A stretch of 64,000 bases of DNA from Cryptomeria japonica. Taxonomy: Eukaryota; Streptophyta; Pinopsida; Cupressales; Cupressaceae. The position numbers and the translations under genes were made by a program. The stretch covers positions 143,191,349-143,255,348 of the forward strand of contig NC_081410.1 in the NCBI RefSeq assembly GCF_030272615.1. The letters run 5' to 3'. Every line of letters begins with the position of its first letter. Positions within the stretch are counted from its first letter, which is position 1. Under the pieces are notes generated by a model that was not told the DNA's origin, ran no database searches, and worked only from the letters and a program-made list of their open reading frames with translations. Of the stretch, positions 11,758 to 23,809 are shown piece by piece.

Positions 11758-14375
11758 CTATACAGTTTGTGGTGGATCATCAAAATTGAGCCTCTTCGAT
11801 GCAGTACGCGGCTCTGTAGATGGCTGCAAAACCACAATTCAAAAGCTAAGTTAGAATCCTTTTGTAGAAAATAGTTCACAATTATCAACATAACTATGCA
11901 TTTAACTATAATTTCTTTGCAATAGAAATATAGATTACCTCATTTGCTGATCTAGGATCTACTATCTTCTTTGTCTTCTCCTTGTCAGCCTTAGGATTTC
12001 TCTTGAGTACCTTCTTCAAAGGCTCTGAGTTATGGACGAACTGCGAAGGGGGCTTTTGTCGATTAAATACAATTAATACAATGTACTAACATATATACAT
12101 CAAAAACACTAAAAATCTATGATATAGAGAACAAAACTATACCGAAGCCCGAGATGCTTCTCCAATAGACTAAGGAGGGCTTGCCATCGATGGAGAAGTT
12201 GTCACTAGTACCTGTACAAAAAATGGTCAAGATTAAATATAATTAATATAATGATAAGTATTGTAGGTTAAAAATAATTAATGTAATATATAAAACAAAA
12301 GTGTATCTGAGCCTGAGATGCTTCTTTGGTACATGGAGGAGGGCTCACCATTGATGAAGCAGCTATGCATATTTCCTATATGAAAAATGATAATATTATA
12401 ATTCATCATAAGTTCACATGTACACGTGCATACATATCAAATCAATAAAATAAAGTAGAGATACATACCTTCGTCCTCTCTCGATACTCGGGCATATCAG
12501 GTGCATTCAACATATCTACAAAGCTCACCATTGTATATAGAACAGACAAAAAACACTAGTCAATCTACAAATTCCAACTAAGACAATTTCAACCTTTTCA
12601 ACAATTGTACAATTAAAAATGTGTTCAATTACCTTCTTCCCTCGTTTAGGAATCCTCGAGGATTTCTTTCATTGAGGACTAGGCCTAGACACAAATAGGG
12701 TACCCCCAAAAAATAAAAATTAACACAAGAGATATTAGTACAGATAATACTAAACATAATTTAACGAATCTAAAATTAAAAGACTTTCATAAATTCCATC
12801 AAAAGAATACATAAAATAAAGTGTACAAAATATGATACCACATAGCTCTGTAGGCCAAAATCAATTGCTGAGAGTGTGACATCGTCAATCTGGGACATTT
12901 GGTCCCTTGACAATGCCTACAAAACAAAAAATTGTCGAGCATTAAAGAGAGTTGGTATATCTTGTATTTTTTTTGAATTCAAAGTGTACTATTCTATTTT
13001 AACATGTTACAAAATTATACCTCAAGTGTCAAAGTTGCAACTTCAATAACTACGAGAGGAATATCAGATGTCGCTGCTACATCCTGAAATTCATATTGTT
13101 TGTATCAATTTAAATTGATCTATAAAAGAAAATTCATTTATAATTACAAATTTTAAGTGACTGATAAATAAAATGTTATGCATTCAAATCAACAAACCCG
13201 TGTCTATGGCTGAGTATCAAACAACATATCTATCAATTCATCTGTCAATGCCACATCCTCAATCGTGCTGTTCTGACATCTACTCCCCCAAATCATGCAC
13301 AAATGGACTATGGAGCCATTTGCAGTGGCCTCGTCATCCATCCCTGTGCATATGCCTGAGTAAGTGGGACACACATGCTGAATGGGCTGACCAACGCCAG
13401 CTACCCCAACTAATGGATCATCATCTAGTACAAGAGGGTGTGCTAACTATGTCCCATGTTGGATGATCACATCACTCAATGTTGTGGCCGCCTGAAGAGT
13501 GTGTAGCTCCATCGACTCTTTTAGGGCTATTGGGATAGTCACATGCACCTTGGGTTTGGGTTCTAGGGGGTGACGACTTTGCGGGTCTACTACCCTACGA
13601 GCTCCAGGCCTATATTGGGCAAAGCTGCCACCTCTACCATGGAACTCTCTCATGTCAAAATAATAAGGCTTCTCACTAAGGACAAAATCTTAATATACTT
13701 TCCTCAAAAAATACAATGGCACCTCATAATTATTACAAGGTGGTTCGTCAAAGACCATCCACCACCTATTCCAAAACATATTCCTCATTTGCACATTGGT
13801 ACACCAATGTATGGGAAACCTCTTCACATTAAGAGGTAAGGACTCACTAGTTCTAGGATCAACAAAAAGAGCACATATTTGTGCTTTACTTATATTTTTG
13901 TTTTTCAGTCCCTCATATTATAATCCATTCTCATAAAATGCACAAAACCTAACCTATCCTTATAGTTTCCCCATTTTGTAATCTGAGTGGAAAGTACAGT
14001 GGCACCACTAGCTAATGTTTCTACGCTAGTGGCAAGGGATAAATGATGCTCAAGGTTAGATGTTTTCAATTTATTAATTAGTCTACTTATTTTATTAGTG
14101 TTTTGCCCTAACTGATTAAGCAATTGCTCCTATGTAGCTAGTGTACGCTCTAGAGGAGCTAGAGGTGTATTTTGCGAGTTTTGTTGTGGGTTTTGCTATG
14201 GGTTTTCATCTTGTTGTGGTTCTGGATTTTGATAATCTGATATATTTGTAACAAAAAATTAAAAAAAACTAATCAAAATCAATTATTTTAAATTCAAAAT
14301 GTAAATAAAATTTATTAAATATGCAAAATAAACAAAAAAAAATTAACAACCTACCTCTTTCCATGGCGCTGGGAA
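11758..14375 (-). pseudogene. Spliced second gene of the TIR transposon, unknown product, degenerate
   Basis: The minus strand carries a series of short exons. A possible start ATGGAAAG lies at about 14365, with a GTAGG donor. A larger exon at about 13800-14250 includes a Leu/Asn-rich helical part (EQLLNQLGQNTNKISRLINK). A basic exon lies near 12640. Two similar Ser/Pro exons lie near 12310-12365 (SSMVSPP) and 12150-12215 (SPSMASPP), a Lys-rich exon at 11939-12045 has donor GTAATC, and the last exon at 11758-11823 follows a TTTTGCAG acceptor and ends in TAG. Several in-frame stops show decay. I do not recognise the family. By position it may be the partner protein of the transposase, as TnpA is in CACTA elements, but this is inference. 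Confidence 0.5.
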
Positions 14376-14469
14376 GTGGAAATCGAGAGCCCATGCGTAG
14401 TTTCGCAAGAAAATTCCCCTACAAAACTGCTTTCAATCGCGGGTTGAAAATTCGGCATAAAAAAAATAT

Positions 14470-14660
14470 ATTAACAAGCAGCACATACGCAGTCTTAAAA
14501 CACCAAGACCGCATACAGGGTCCTAATTTCTAAGGGACTGTGTACACGGTCTTAGTTTTTAAGGATCGGGTACACAGTCTCTTCCCTTTAGGCTTGGCAT
14601 AAATAAACCAAAGTGTGTACGAGGTTATTTGAAATTCAAAAACAATGTAAGTGCTATCTA
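14470..14660. promoter_or_regulatory. Right subterminal motif cluster
   Basis: Degenerate copies of a GTGTACACGGTCTTAG-like motif occur about every 35 bp (near 14484, 14510, 14535 and 14567), ending with GTGTACGAGGTTATTTGAAATT. The relative at 55425-55600 has the matching ACGCGTACGGGGTTCTTTAAATT. This supports the right end belonging to the same family. Confidence 0.55.
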
Positions 14661-14682
14661 TTTTTTCAACTTTTTTTTTGGT

Positions 14683-14722
14683 GTGTGTCCACTTTTTGGG
14701 CACTATCTTGGTGCACACACCC
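14683..14722 (-). repeat. Right terminal inverted repeat
   Basis: It reads GTGTGTCCACTTTTTGGGCA, then CTATCTTGGTGCACACACCC. Its reverse complement matches the left ends at 1944 and 50270 (GTGCACNAAGATRGTG). It is directly followed by the X repeat. Confidence 0.8.
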
Positions 14723-15861
14723 TGTGTATGTACATGCATTGCAATTTTATTTGCATAACCAAAAAACAATAATTATCAGTAAACAATTGGATATTACCAG
14801 TAATGACAAAAAAAATTCATCTCCTTAATGCTCCAATCATCATCTTTATAAAGCATGTACCATATTCCATAGAATGAGAGAAAATGATAACTTTAATAAT
14901 TCACACAACCTATGCTAAAAGTGAAAGATTGCTAAGAAATAACAGTTGCAAAGTGCATGTGATGTTGCTGATATATAGAGAATCAAAATTGAATGAAATC
15001 CTTACCATTGTTAGATCTCCAAGTAAACACTTCCCCTCCCAAGTTGCAATAGTAGTATGATGCTTTGTTGAGCCTACAATTGCTTTAACACGACATTGTC
15101 CAAGCCTAAAGATTGATTGATGAGGTGTAATTATTACAACTTGAGCACTAAAATATTGTGTGTCCAATTAGAATCTTAATTTTAAAGAATTGTACAAGCT
15201 ATTGGTTGGGATTAACAAAAATGTACATTGAAATCAACAAATGAACTTCATTCCAAATTCCAGGATTACCACCTAAGATTAAATTCATCTTTTTGGTATT
15301 TGAAATTATAGAATTGAGAAATTATTATGGAAGACAATGGACCATGGAAGAACAACTGACACACTAAACTACAAGGATAAAGCATTATGAAGCATTCAAA
15401 AAAATCAAATTTATATATTTCAAAACAAACACAAAAACCATAGTTACTAGATTTATAATTATAAGAGTTGAAAACTTATCAAGGATGTCATTTCCCCTTT
15501 CCAAAGATAAATAGTTAATATTAATATTTTAAAATGGACTTGACAATTTTATATTTAAGGGGCAATTTAATAATATTATTATAATTTATTTTAAAAGTGT
15601 TTTTAAAACACTTAATTATAAAAAGAAATTAAAATATATTGGAGGGAAGATTTAATCCAATGGTCCATTTTGGAAAGGTGTAAAAAGGTGGCACTTGGTT
15701 TCAGTTGTCATCTAGATTTCATTTTGGAATTCTTCACTTTGGAGTGTTCATGCTTGAATTTACAGTAAACTCACAATTGAGCACAAAACCCCTTGGTTGT
15801 TTGGAGCTTTGAAAGGGCGAAAACCCTCTTGAACTTACTTTTTGAAATTGAGGATGAAACC
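14723..15861. repeat. Dispersed repeat X, copy 1 (left part)
   Basis: This segment aligns by eye with 39225-40140. Both begin at TGTGTATGTACATGCATTGC and both contain TTCCCCTCCC, AAGATTGATTGA and GGAGCTTTGAAAG. Copy 1 is interrupted at 15862 by LTR element A and resumes at 34822 with AAACCTTCATTTCC. On the minus strand, 14990-15130 reads like an exon with a GTAAGG donor near 15004, weakly conserved in the second copy. The nature of X is unknown; an old gene fragment or terminal repeat is possible. Confidence 0.7.
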
Positions 15862-17050
15862 TGTTGGCATTTGATCATTTGATCAACCGATACATGTATG
15901 AAGTTAGAATGTTATATGATGAATTTATTGTATGTTGTCATTGATGGAAACTATGTGTCTTAACTCATCTAAGTCCTCCAGTGCAACCAGTAAGACTTAA
16001 CCGGTAAAGTAGAGAATCATAATCGGTAATTAGGACTTCAACCGGTAAATGGAAGACAAAGTTATAATCTGACAATCGGTATGTGAAATTCATGAAGGAT
16101 GAAGTGATGTGGTTTTGCAAAAGCATTGAAGACTATCAGATGAAGATATGTTCATGACCGCACAAGTAGATTTGATCAGGTGAAAGAATTTTGATTGGTA
16201 GAATAGAGGAGTTGATAGAAACTTAACCGATAGTGATGATAATCACTCAGATTAGTTAACCGACACAAAATTTGATGTGTTAAGTCCATGCATGACTTAT
16301 GTAAGGAGTGTATTGCAAGTTTGACTAGATTAATTGAACCTAGGGAATTGTTCCAAGGTTCTAGCCGACTTAACAATGTTTTAAAGATGTGTGATGAGGT
16401 ATGAAGAATATAGAGTATGAGCTTGAATTTGTAAGAAATCATTAGCGATGGTTGTATCTCTGATAGTGCGGTGATCAAAGAAGTTCTGAGATGATGTGTA
16501 TGTGATGTTGTAATGTTCTAAAGTGGATCTTATCAGACACAAAAGGTGTTATAAGAGGATCTTCTCACCATTGTTATCCTAAAAGTTACAACAACTGAAT
16601 CCCTTAACCGGGTAGGTCCTAACATGCCTTAGATCTTTAAGTCCCCTAATAGGGAAGCTCTCAAAAAGGATGGTAAATCCTCACCCGAGGTTGATCCTAA
16701 TAGATCATTAGGCTCCTCACAGGGCTGATAGGTAAATCCCCTAACTGGGTGACTGTTAACCAGGTCTGCTCCTAGCAGGGCATATCATTATAAGACCTTA
16801 ATCGATCAAGATTACTATTTTGTAGATAGTTATCTTGTGGGTACTAACTCCCACTGTGGTTTTTCCCATTTGGGTTTTTCACGTATAAATAGCTTGTGTT
16901 ATGTGGTCATTATTCTATTGGTTGATTACATATGTGATTGTGTTTCTCATTTGGTTATCAAGTTTCAAGTTGTTAAGGTGCTTAATCAGATTTATGTTTT
17001 TTTTACTTGCACTGATGTACCCCACCTCTCAGTGCCTTATAAGTTCATCA
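15862..17050 (+). repeat. 5' LTR of element A
   Basis: This 1.19-kb repeat starts TGTTGGCATTTGATC and ends AAGTTCATCA. It is repeated at 25534-26281 plus 34334-34821 (same strand) and in reverse at 26282-27548 and 33082-34333. It is rich in CCGGTAA motifs near 15990-16080, and it has recurring CCTAACNGGG-like words at 16570-16790. Confidence 0.88.
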
Positions 17051-17052
17051 AT

Positions 17053-17064
17053 TGGTATCAGAGC
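17053..17064 (+). promoter_or_regulatory. Primer binding site of element A
   Basis: TGGTATCAGAGC lies two bases after the LTR end. It is the usual plant LTR-element site complementary to the 3' end of initiator methionine tRNA. Confidence 0.9.
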
Positions 17065-17118
17065 CTAACTTCCTTAAGGATTAACCTATTGGAAGGGATC
17101 TCTAATCCTAAGGAAAAT

Positions 17119-18353
17119 ATGGGAGAAGGAATGAGCTATAGAGATATGGATAGAGAACTTGTTGAAACCAAGGAAGATCTTGAAACCCTAAGAGACAAAT
17201 ATAGGGCATCACTAGCTAAAAGGAAAGAACTAACTGAACAATTGCTTGAGATCTCTAACAACAACTCTTTAGATGAGGCAAACATTGATGCACTGGTTGA
17301 AAACGTAGAGAAGTTGAATGGTGAAAAGACTAACCTAAGAAGAGAGTTGGAAGCACTTACAATCTAGATGAGTGAGGAACTTGAAGCTAAAAGAAAGGGT
17401 GAGGATTAGATCCGAGATAAAGAGCATGAAATATTTAAGATTAAGTAGGAGAATGCAATTTTGTATGAACATTGGCATGAGGAGAAAGAAAAAGAAGGAA
17501 TACAGTCAGATATTGAAATGGAAATGTCTCTTAGAGAGACCCTCATGAAAAGGAATGAAGACCTTACCAAGGAACTTGATGAGACCAAGGAGAAGCTTGC
17601 AAAATTCAATAAGAGTTTTTCAATGCTGGACGAACAGATCCAATCTCAGAGGATGAATGGTGATACATCTGGACTGGGATACTCTACATTTGATAAAGGT
17701 GAACCTTCTGATACAAAGAACAACATACATGAAGGTGAAAATGCACCTAAGATTCAAAAACCTACTGGTAAGAAAGCTTATAAACCTGTTTGTTTCAAGT
17801 GTCATAAACCAGGACATACTGCTAATGTTTGTAGAAGCAGATATGATATAAACACTAGTTATAGACCTAACACTAGATATGTACCTAGAAGATTTGAAGG
17901 TTATTGTTATACATGCAACATGTATGGGCATGGATCAATTGAATGTAGATATGGAGCAAACAATCCATTACCTCACTTGAACCCAAGACCTATTGGTGAT
18001 TGGAGAAGGAATTTCAATGACCAGAGGAACACAAATTGGCAAAGACCTTATGTTAATTGGTCTATTCCTTATGAGATGTGGCAATGAACTGCAGAAGAAG
18101 AGCGGGTAGAGGTAATGCAAGACCTTGAAGAGCATCTGGAATGGCATGTTATCATTGTAATCAACCAGGACACATTGCTAAGTTTCGTAGAACATTGAAG
18201 AACCAATCGATAAATCAATTCGCAAACCAGAAAGGTAAAATGGAAGTCAACATTGTTGAAGAGACTAGAGCTGAAATGAATAAAGTTTGGAAGAAGAAAA
18301 GTGAGGATTCCAATTCTTCACCTACTGTGGAGAATTCTTCATTGGTAAACTGA
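17119..18353 (+). pseudogene. Element A ORF1: coiled-coil, zinc-knuckle gag-like protein
   Basis: The N-terminal part (17119-17640) is highly charged and helical (DRELVETKEDLETLRDKYRA and similar), consistent with a long coiled coil. The C-terminal part has CCHC knuckles: CFKCHKPGHTANVC near 17792, CYTCNMYGHGSIEC near 17908 and CYHCNQPGHIAKF near 18150, where the last Cys is Arg. CCHC knuckles bind RNA in retroelement gag proteins. I see no capsid-like domain, so its gag role is inferred. Stops at about 17367, 17409 and 17446 and a frame change near 18085 break this copy. Element B carries the same gene at 31740-33013. Confidence 0.82.
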
Positions 18354-18837
18354 GTTGTTTTCACAACTTGGGGTGTTCACATTTTCAAATCCTGAGGAGA
18401 ACCCCTAGATGATGTATTGTAAGTTGAATTTGCATATTTTGATGCATTTTGATATTTTTTTGAAATCTTTTGGAATATTAACCGGTACATATATTTCAAT
18501 TTTGTCAACAGGTAATATGTTTTAGAATACTTTAAAGAGTTTTAGGGTTTTGTCAGTAAATGCATTTATTGCAGTAGTTCGAAGGCGAATAAATAGAACT
18601 TTTTGAATTTCATTTGTCACTTTGCGATCTTGAGAACATATGGTGAGCGAGTAGAGAAGAGAAAAGCTTGTGCTAGCAGAATTCAAACCATTTACCAACA
18701 ATATGAGGTGATCGAAGTGAATTTTGAATTGGTGATCAAGTATTAAAATTTTTTACGGTTGGAAACCCTAGTACCGAAGCAGAAGAGGTATTTATCTGAG
18801 AAATTCTACTCTTTTCTTGGTGACCTGCATATTTAAA
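18354..18837 (+). other. Spacer between ORF1 and ORF2 of element A
   Basis: The spacer is non-coding. It contains AATAAATAGAACTTTTT at about 18589-18605. Element B has the same phrase in its own spacer (31497-31513, reverse strand). The phrase resembles a TATA box some 240 bp before the ORF2 start, so an internal promoter is possible. Confidence 0.45.
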
Positions 18838-20987
18838 ATGGATACACCTCATCTTGTTGATGTAACTGAGAGGGAAAGACTAGAATTCAAACAACATCCA
18901 TAAAAGTCGAAGGAAACAAACTCTATCGATGCCCTATCTGGTGTACCAAATGCTGTTTTACATGTAGAAGATGTAAGATCCTTTTACCAGTATAAAATTG
19001 AAGACTTGGGAGTTGCAGTTATTCATGAGCAATACAAATCTCTGTGTAATGAACAAGGAAGATTGAAATAACAGTTTAGAAGTGTTGCCGATAAAGGATT
19101 TCATCATGTGATTAATTTCATTGATGACTTTGATAATGAGTTGGTAATATTTTTTTTGAGCTGAATACATGATCAATTTATGTGGTTGGACAGACCTCAC
19201 AAAATCACTAAGGAAGAAATTCATGTTGTAACCGATTTATGCTCAATCGGTGAGATACCATTACTTAGGTTTGTACCAAAGAATGATGTTGAGAAGTTAA
19301 CTCGATCAAGGTGGTAGAGAAATTAATGCCAACAGTATTAATGATCCTGCTGCTAAATTTGCATCAATGGTGATCGGCTATAGAATCTTCTATTCAAGCA
19401 TAATGAACAACATATCGGCAGCTACAATTCACACTACACACTGGATGATTAAGGAGAATGTGGAATATGAATTGGATGAATCTCTAAGGAGCTAATTAAT
19501 GGAAAATTTGGAAGCAGTCAAGAAGGACAAAAATATAAGATTCAAGTTTGGACAACTTATCATGGGCTTATTCTTTTATTTCCAAAACTTTTTCCCTGGT
19601 ATTGGTGATGTACAATGGATAACCGAGACGCCTGCCCTATTGCAGATGAAGAAAAACATTAGGATGCTGAAGGACAAGTTTGATGATATATCATGGGGCT
19701 ATTTCAATAAATTTCAGAAAAAATATGCATGATAGGGAACACATACTGGCAGAAGTAATCAATCACTATGAGGATTCCATATGTTTTATGATAGACAAAA
19801 ATGCATGCTTGATGAAAGATATTATTCCTAGGACCACATGGGTAATGCCCATGGGTTATGAAGTAGACACAGATCTACTTGTTGCTTATGTTGATCATTT
19901 GTTAGCTCAACTAGTCAATACCACTACTGAGAGGTTTGGAACCTACAAGGAGAAACTACTAAAAGTGCACTTTGAATTGTAGCAACTGGTGATAGAAAAG
20001 GCTGAGCAAGGTGGAACTTCTAGTGTACCAACCGATATCACCACTAGTAAGACCAGAGCAGCAAAAACACCTGAAAAGAAGAAGGCAGAAGAACCTAAGG
20101 TGAAGCCTGCTAAATCCCAAAGAGGGAAGCCTACTAAAATTCAATTTTAAAGGAAAGGTAAACCTGTTGAACCTCCTATTGTGCCTACCCAAACCGGTAA
20201 AAGAAAGAAGGAGAAATCTCACAAACTAGTGATAGATGTAGAGGCTATAGAATCAGAATAAGATAAGACGGCACTAAGGGGAAGTGCTAAGAAGTAGAAG
20301 ACTACTGGTAAAGGTAAAGAAGCTAAGAAAATATTGACACTTGAAGATTCTTTTGTAAGAATGGTTAGAATTATTAAGGATTATGGTTGTATATGGTGAA
20401 AATGGATAACAACAATGTTGAAAGACTAAATGAATTCAACCACAAAACCCTAGCCTAACAACAACAAAGATCCACCATAACATATGAAGATTACCTAAGG
20501 CAATGCAAATCAAATGAAATCACAAAGATTATACCATCACATGTCCAATAGGGTTTGGATCTCCATTCTTCCTATCTCCATTGATCTTGCTTGATTAATT
20601 TGCTCTCAGATTTTATATGTGCACAAGAGCTCAACAAAGAACGGAAATGTGGTTGCAAGTAGGCTTGATTGCATATGCAAGTTTGAAAGCGTAGTTGGGG
20701 CTGAATTCATAGTGAGGGTAATCAATTGATTAGGATGCATAGATTGATTAGGGTTGATAATGAAGGAAGAATCTCCTTATATAGAAGACACCATAAGAAA
20801 TGGAGGGATAAGATTGAGAGGTGTAAAAGATAAATGGTTGGCTATGATTAGAGGGTAGGTAGTGTATGAATTAAGAGATGAATGACATGTGTCATGGGTA
20901 GAAAAGGCTAATGAATTAATTAAATAAATAAAGATTCATTTAATTAATAGAAGAAGTGGGATCAATTAAATAAATAAGATATTTATT

Positions 20988-23809
20988 AGTCCCGCCTATC
21001 TATAGGCGGAGACTAATGTTTTCACCTCTTTCAATTAGTTTTGCTTTGGAAACTGTGCTAAATATTTATCTTATAAGTTATTCTATAGTTTGCTGTGATT
21101 TATTTATTAATATCAATTTCTCTCTCCATTTTTACATTTTTCTATTGGCTGGTATACTTTTTACTGGGGTTTTTTTGTTTTTCTTTTAATTAAAAAGAGA
21201 TGACCAATCAAATGTGACAAGGCAAAAAATTAGATGAATTCCTAATCTCTTATAGAAAATTTTAACTGTACACCATAAATTGACAACATTGGACATACGC
21301 ATTTACGAGTCTTTCATTTTAAGTTTTCTCACCGCCTTTGCTTCCAGTAATATTGTTTTTTATGATTTCATGTAGTATGTAAAATCATTTTCCATGTGAT
21401 TGTTTACGAACATGTGCTTAAGGCTGAAGTAAAAGAGATATTCATTACTATATTGAAGGATAACTGAATTTTAATAATAGTCAAATATTTAACCATATTG
21501 AAAATAAATTTCCTAAAAAAAAATAATGCCCTATTAAAAAAATTTCCCTTAAAAATACATTTCAATCATTTATAAAGTAAAAATTCCTTTACCATTAGAC
21601 TTCAATTTTATTTTATATTTTTACAAATTATTAAATTTAATTAAATTATATATTATGTTAAAAATAAAAAAATATTTTTATATTAATTATAATTTTTTAA
21701 CTTTTATTAAAATAATTTTAAAATTGTAGAATTTAAAAAAAAAAAAATTATATTAATTCTTCTTATAATTTTGTGAGAAATTCAAAGTAGTTAAAAACAT
21801 TTAATGAATTGATATGGAAAGTTCATAATTTCTTAAAGTCTTTATTTCATTCATCACATTTATTTGAAAGATAGTTCTTAATGTTTTTTACTATTATTTT
21901 CAAAAAAGTATATAATTATTTCACTTTTACTTGTCCAAATTTATCTTCTATTATTGAACAAGTTGATGTGTAGAAATTGCCATCCAAAGCGAGAATATTA
22001 CATAGTAGATGTAGTGATTAGAAATAAATACCCTTTGAATAGAATCAGTACCACGAATACAAATGTCAAACAAATCATTACTTCTATTTCTCACAAATTA
22101 CTATATGATATTTCTTTATAATTCAAAATTTATTTATCATTAATAAAAAATTGAACTTTATTAACAAATTTAACATACACAACAACATTTTTATATAGTT
22201 TTTAACAAATATAAGATATTGACAAATCCACCAAACATTATAACATTAGTTTCATTTTGTCTAACATATAGACATAATCTTAATACCTTTCAACACTATT
22301 GTTTTCATTATCATTGATTTTAAATTTTGATCTTCTATTAATTCAATTTTTTGTATTAATTTAAGTAGCATTAAAAATTTAAATTATTATTATATTTTTA
22401 AAAAACTAATATTAATTTTTTTATTTTTTTTTAATAAAACGTTGATTATAAAATCTAGAAAAACTTAAATAATATTTGAGATTATCTAAACAAAATTATT
22501 TTTTTAAAACCTTGTTAATATGTTTCTTTGTATTTTTAGCTTTTTTATTATGATTTTACTTGTAATTTTTAATGTAAAAGTTAAAATTTAAATGTATCAA
22601 CTTTAATATAGTTTATTTTATTTTTAATTTTTTACTTGAATGACAGTTTTCATTTTTTAAATTTAATTTATTTAAGAATTTAACTGTATTTATGTTCAAT
22701 TTTATAATAAAAAATTATTTGTTAGTATTGAATTTATCTTTTGATAAATGTTATTATTGTTTATAATACCAATAATGTATATTCTTATACTTTTCAAAAT
22801 TTAATTTTTTATTATGAAATATAATTTTGTTAACAGTATAATATTATAAAATAAAATAAAATGATATAAACATACTCCATTTTTAGTCCCTGCCTTAAGC
22901 AGGGAACTAATGTTTTCATCTCCAACATTAGTATGCTTTGATAACTGTGCAAAATGAAAAATTTAATCTTATATCAAAGTTTCATTTTTGTTCTTATTAA
23001 ACTATTTTGAAAATTATTAATTTTTTGATTTGTCATTGGCAGAATGTTAAAATGGTAAACCATTATATGGTCAAATCAAGAATGTTAAAATGGTAAACCA
23101 TTATCTGGTCAAATCAAGAATGTTAAAATGGTAAACCATTATCTGTCATCTATTAGTTTTTCAAACTTTTTAAATGAATGATGATAATTTTATTAATGTT
23201 ATTTTCTTTGAGTGAATCTTTTGCAATTAAAATTAAAATGTTTTTATCGCATTCTTTCCTTGACATTATGCATAACTTTTTCTTTAAAAAGTTATGGGTG
23301 CAATAAAGGAAACTAAATTTAAGACTATTTAGCTAGTATTTGTATGAGAGTGGAATTGCATTATTTAAATATTATGAAAATATATATATGATTCAATTAT
23401 TTAAAAATAATAATTTCTTTATTTTAAAAAATGTTTTACAAATGTATAAGTAGAATTTCATCAAAATGTTTGTATTTAATCTAGAAATCTAATGTTCTGA
23501 AAATTTAAAAAAGAAAAGGTAAGGTTTTTTACTGTTTTTTTAATATTTTGGTTAAGTAAATAAATATAATGAATTAAAAAATAAGTAATTTAGAAATAAA
23601 TGTTTGCATAGATAATTGAAAAATAAAAACAAATAAATGGGGAGATAGATATACCTAGCTTTAGAATTAAAGATGAAAATTATATATTAGTTCTTTGTTA
23701 TCAATTTACTATTGCTAGATAAACAACTACTTAATTGTTCTCAACACTTCACTCATTGCTAGCATGTTTTTAGCTAAAGGCAGGGACTCGTGCTGTCTCA
23801 CAGCTCTTG
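20988..23809. mobile_element. AT-rich insertion inside the solo LTR, unclassified
   Basis: Comparison with the LTR at 56153 shows about 2.8 kb of extra sequence between TATTTATT and TTAATTTAGG. It starts AGTCCCGCCTATCTATAGGC, a hairpin, and ends near GGCAGGGACTCG and CTCTTG. A second hairpin of the same type lies at 22885-22910 (AGTCCCTGCC and GGCAGG-like arms), followed by a similar ACTAATGTTTTCA phrase. No coding region is seen. A two-base TT duplication at most is visible, so the class is uncertain. Confidence 0.6.
23041..23146. repeat. 38-bp tandem repeat, about 2.8 copies
   Basis: The unit begins AGAATGTTAAAATGGTAAAC and ends GGTCAAATCA. It is repeated at 23041, 23079 and 23117 with one substitution, the last copy being incomplete. 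Confidence 0.9.

Larger units (their letters stand above)
1944..14722 (+). mobile_element. Large TIR DNA transposon, autonomous type but decayed
   Basis: Both ends carry matching inverted repeats. The left end reads GTGCACAAAGATG at 1948-1960. The right end (14683-14722), reverse-complemented, reads GTGCACCAAGATAG. Both are followed inward by a CAAAAAG-type run and GTGGACAC. Inside are a transposase-like gene (+), a spliced second gene (-), an inverted-repeat minisatellite and GCGTACGC-rich subterminal DNA. The element at 50270-55662 shares the left and right ends and the subterminal sequence, so the family assignment does not rest on one copy. No target-site duplication is visible: the left flank is chromovirus and the right flank is repeat X. 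The two ends may therefore come from different insertions or a later rearrangement. Confidence 0.72.

Noticed and set aside
17053-17064. TGGTATCAGAGC as part of a tRNA gene
   Set aside because: Only the 12-base primer site is present; there are no tRNA arms or internal promoter boxes around it.
21300-22900. Very AT-rich block as an organellar DNA insertion
   Set aside because: No organellar gene, rRNA or tRNA sequence is recognisable, and the segment has hairpin ends of its own.
23041-23146. Short direct repeats that could suggest a CRISPR array
   Set aside because: The repeats are contiguous without spacers, there are only three, and the sequence is plant nuclear DNA.
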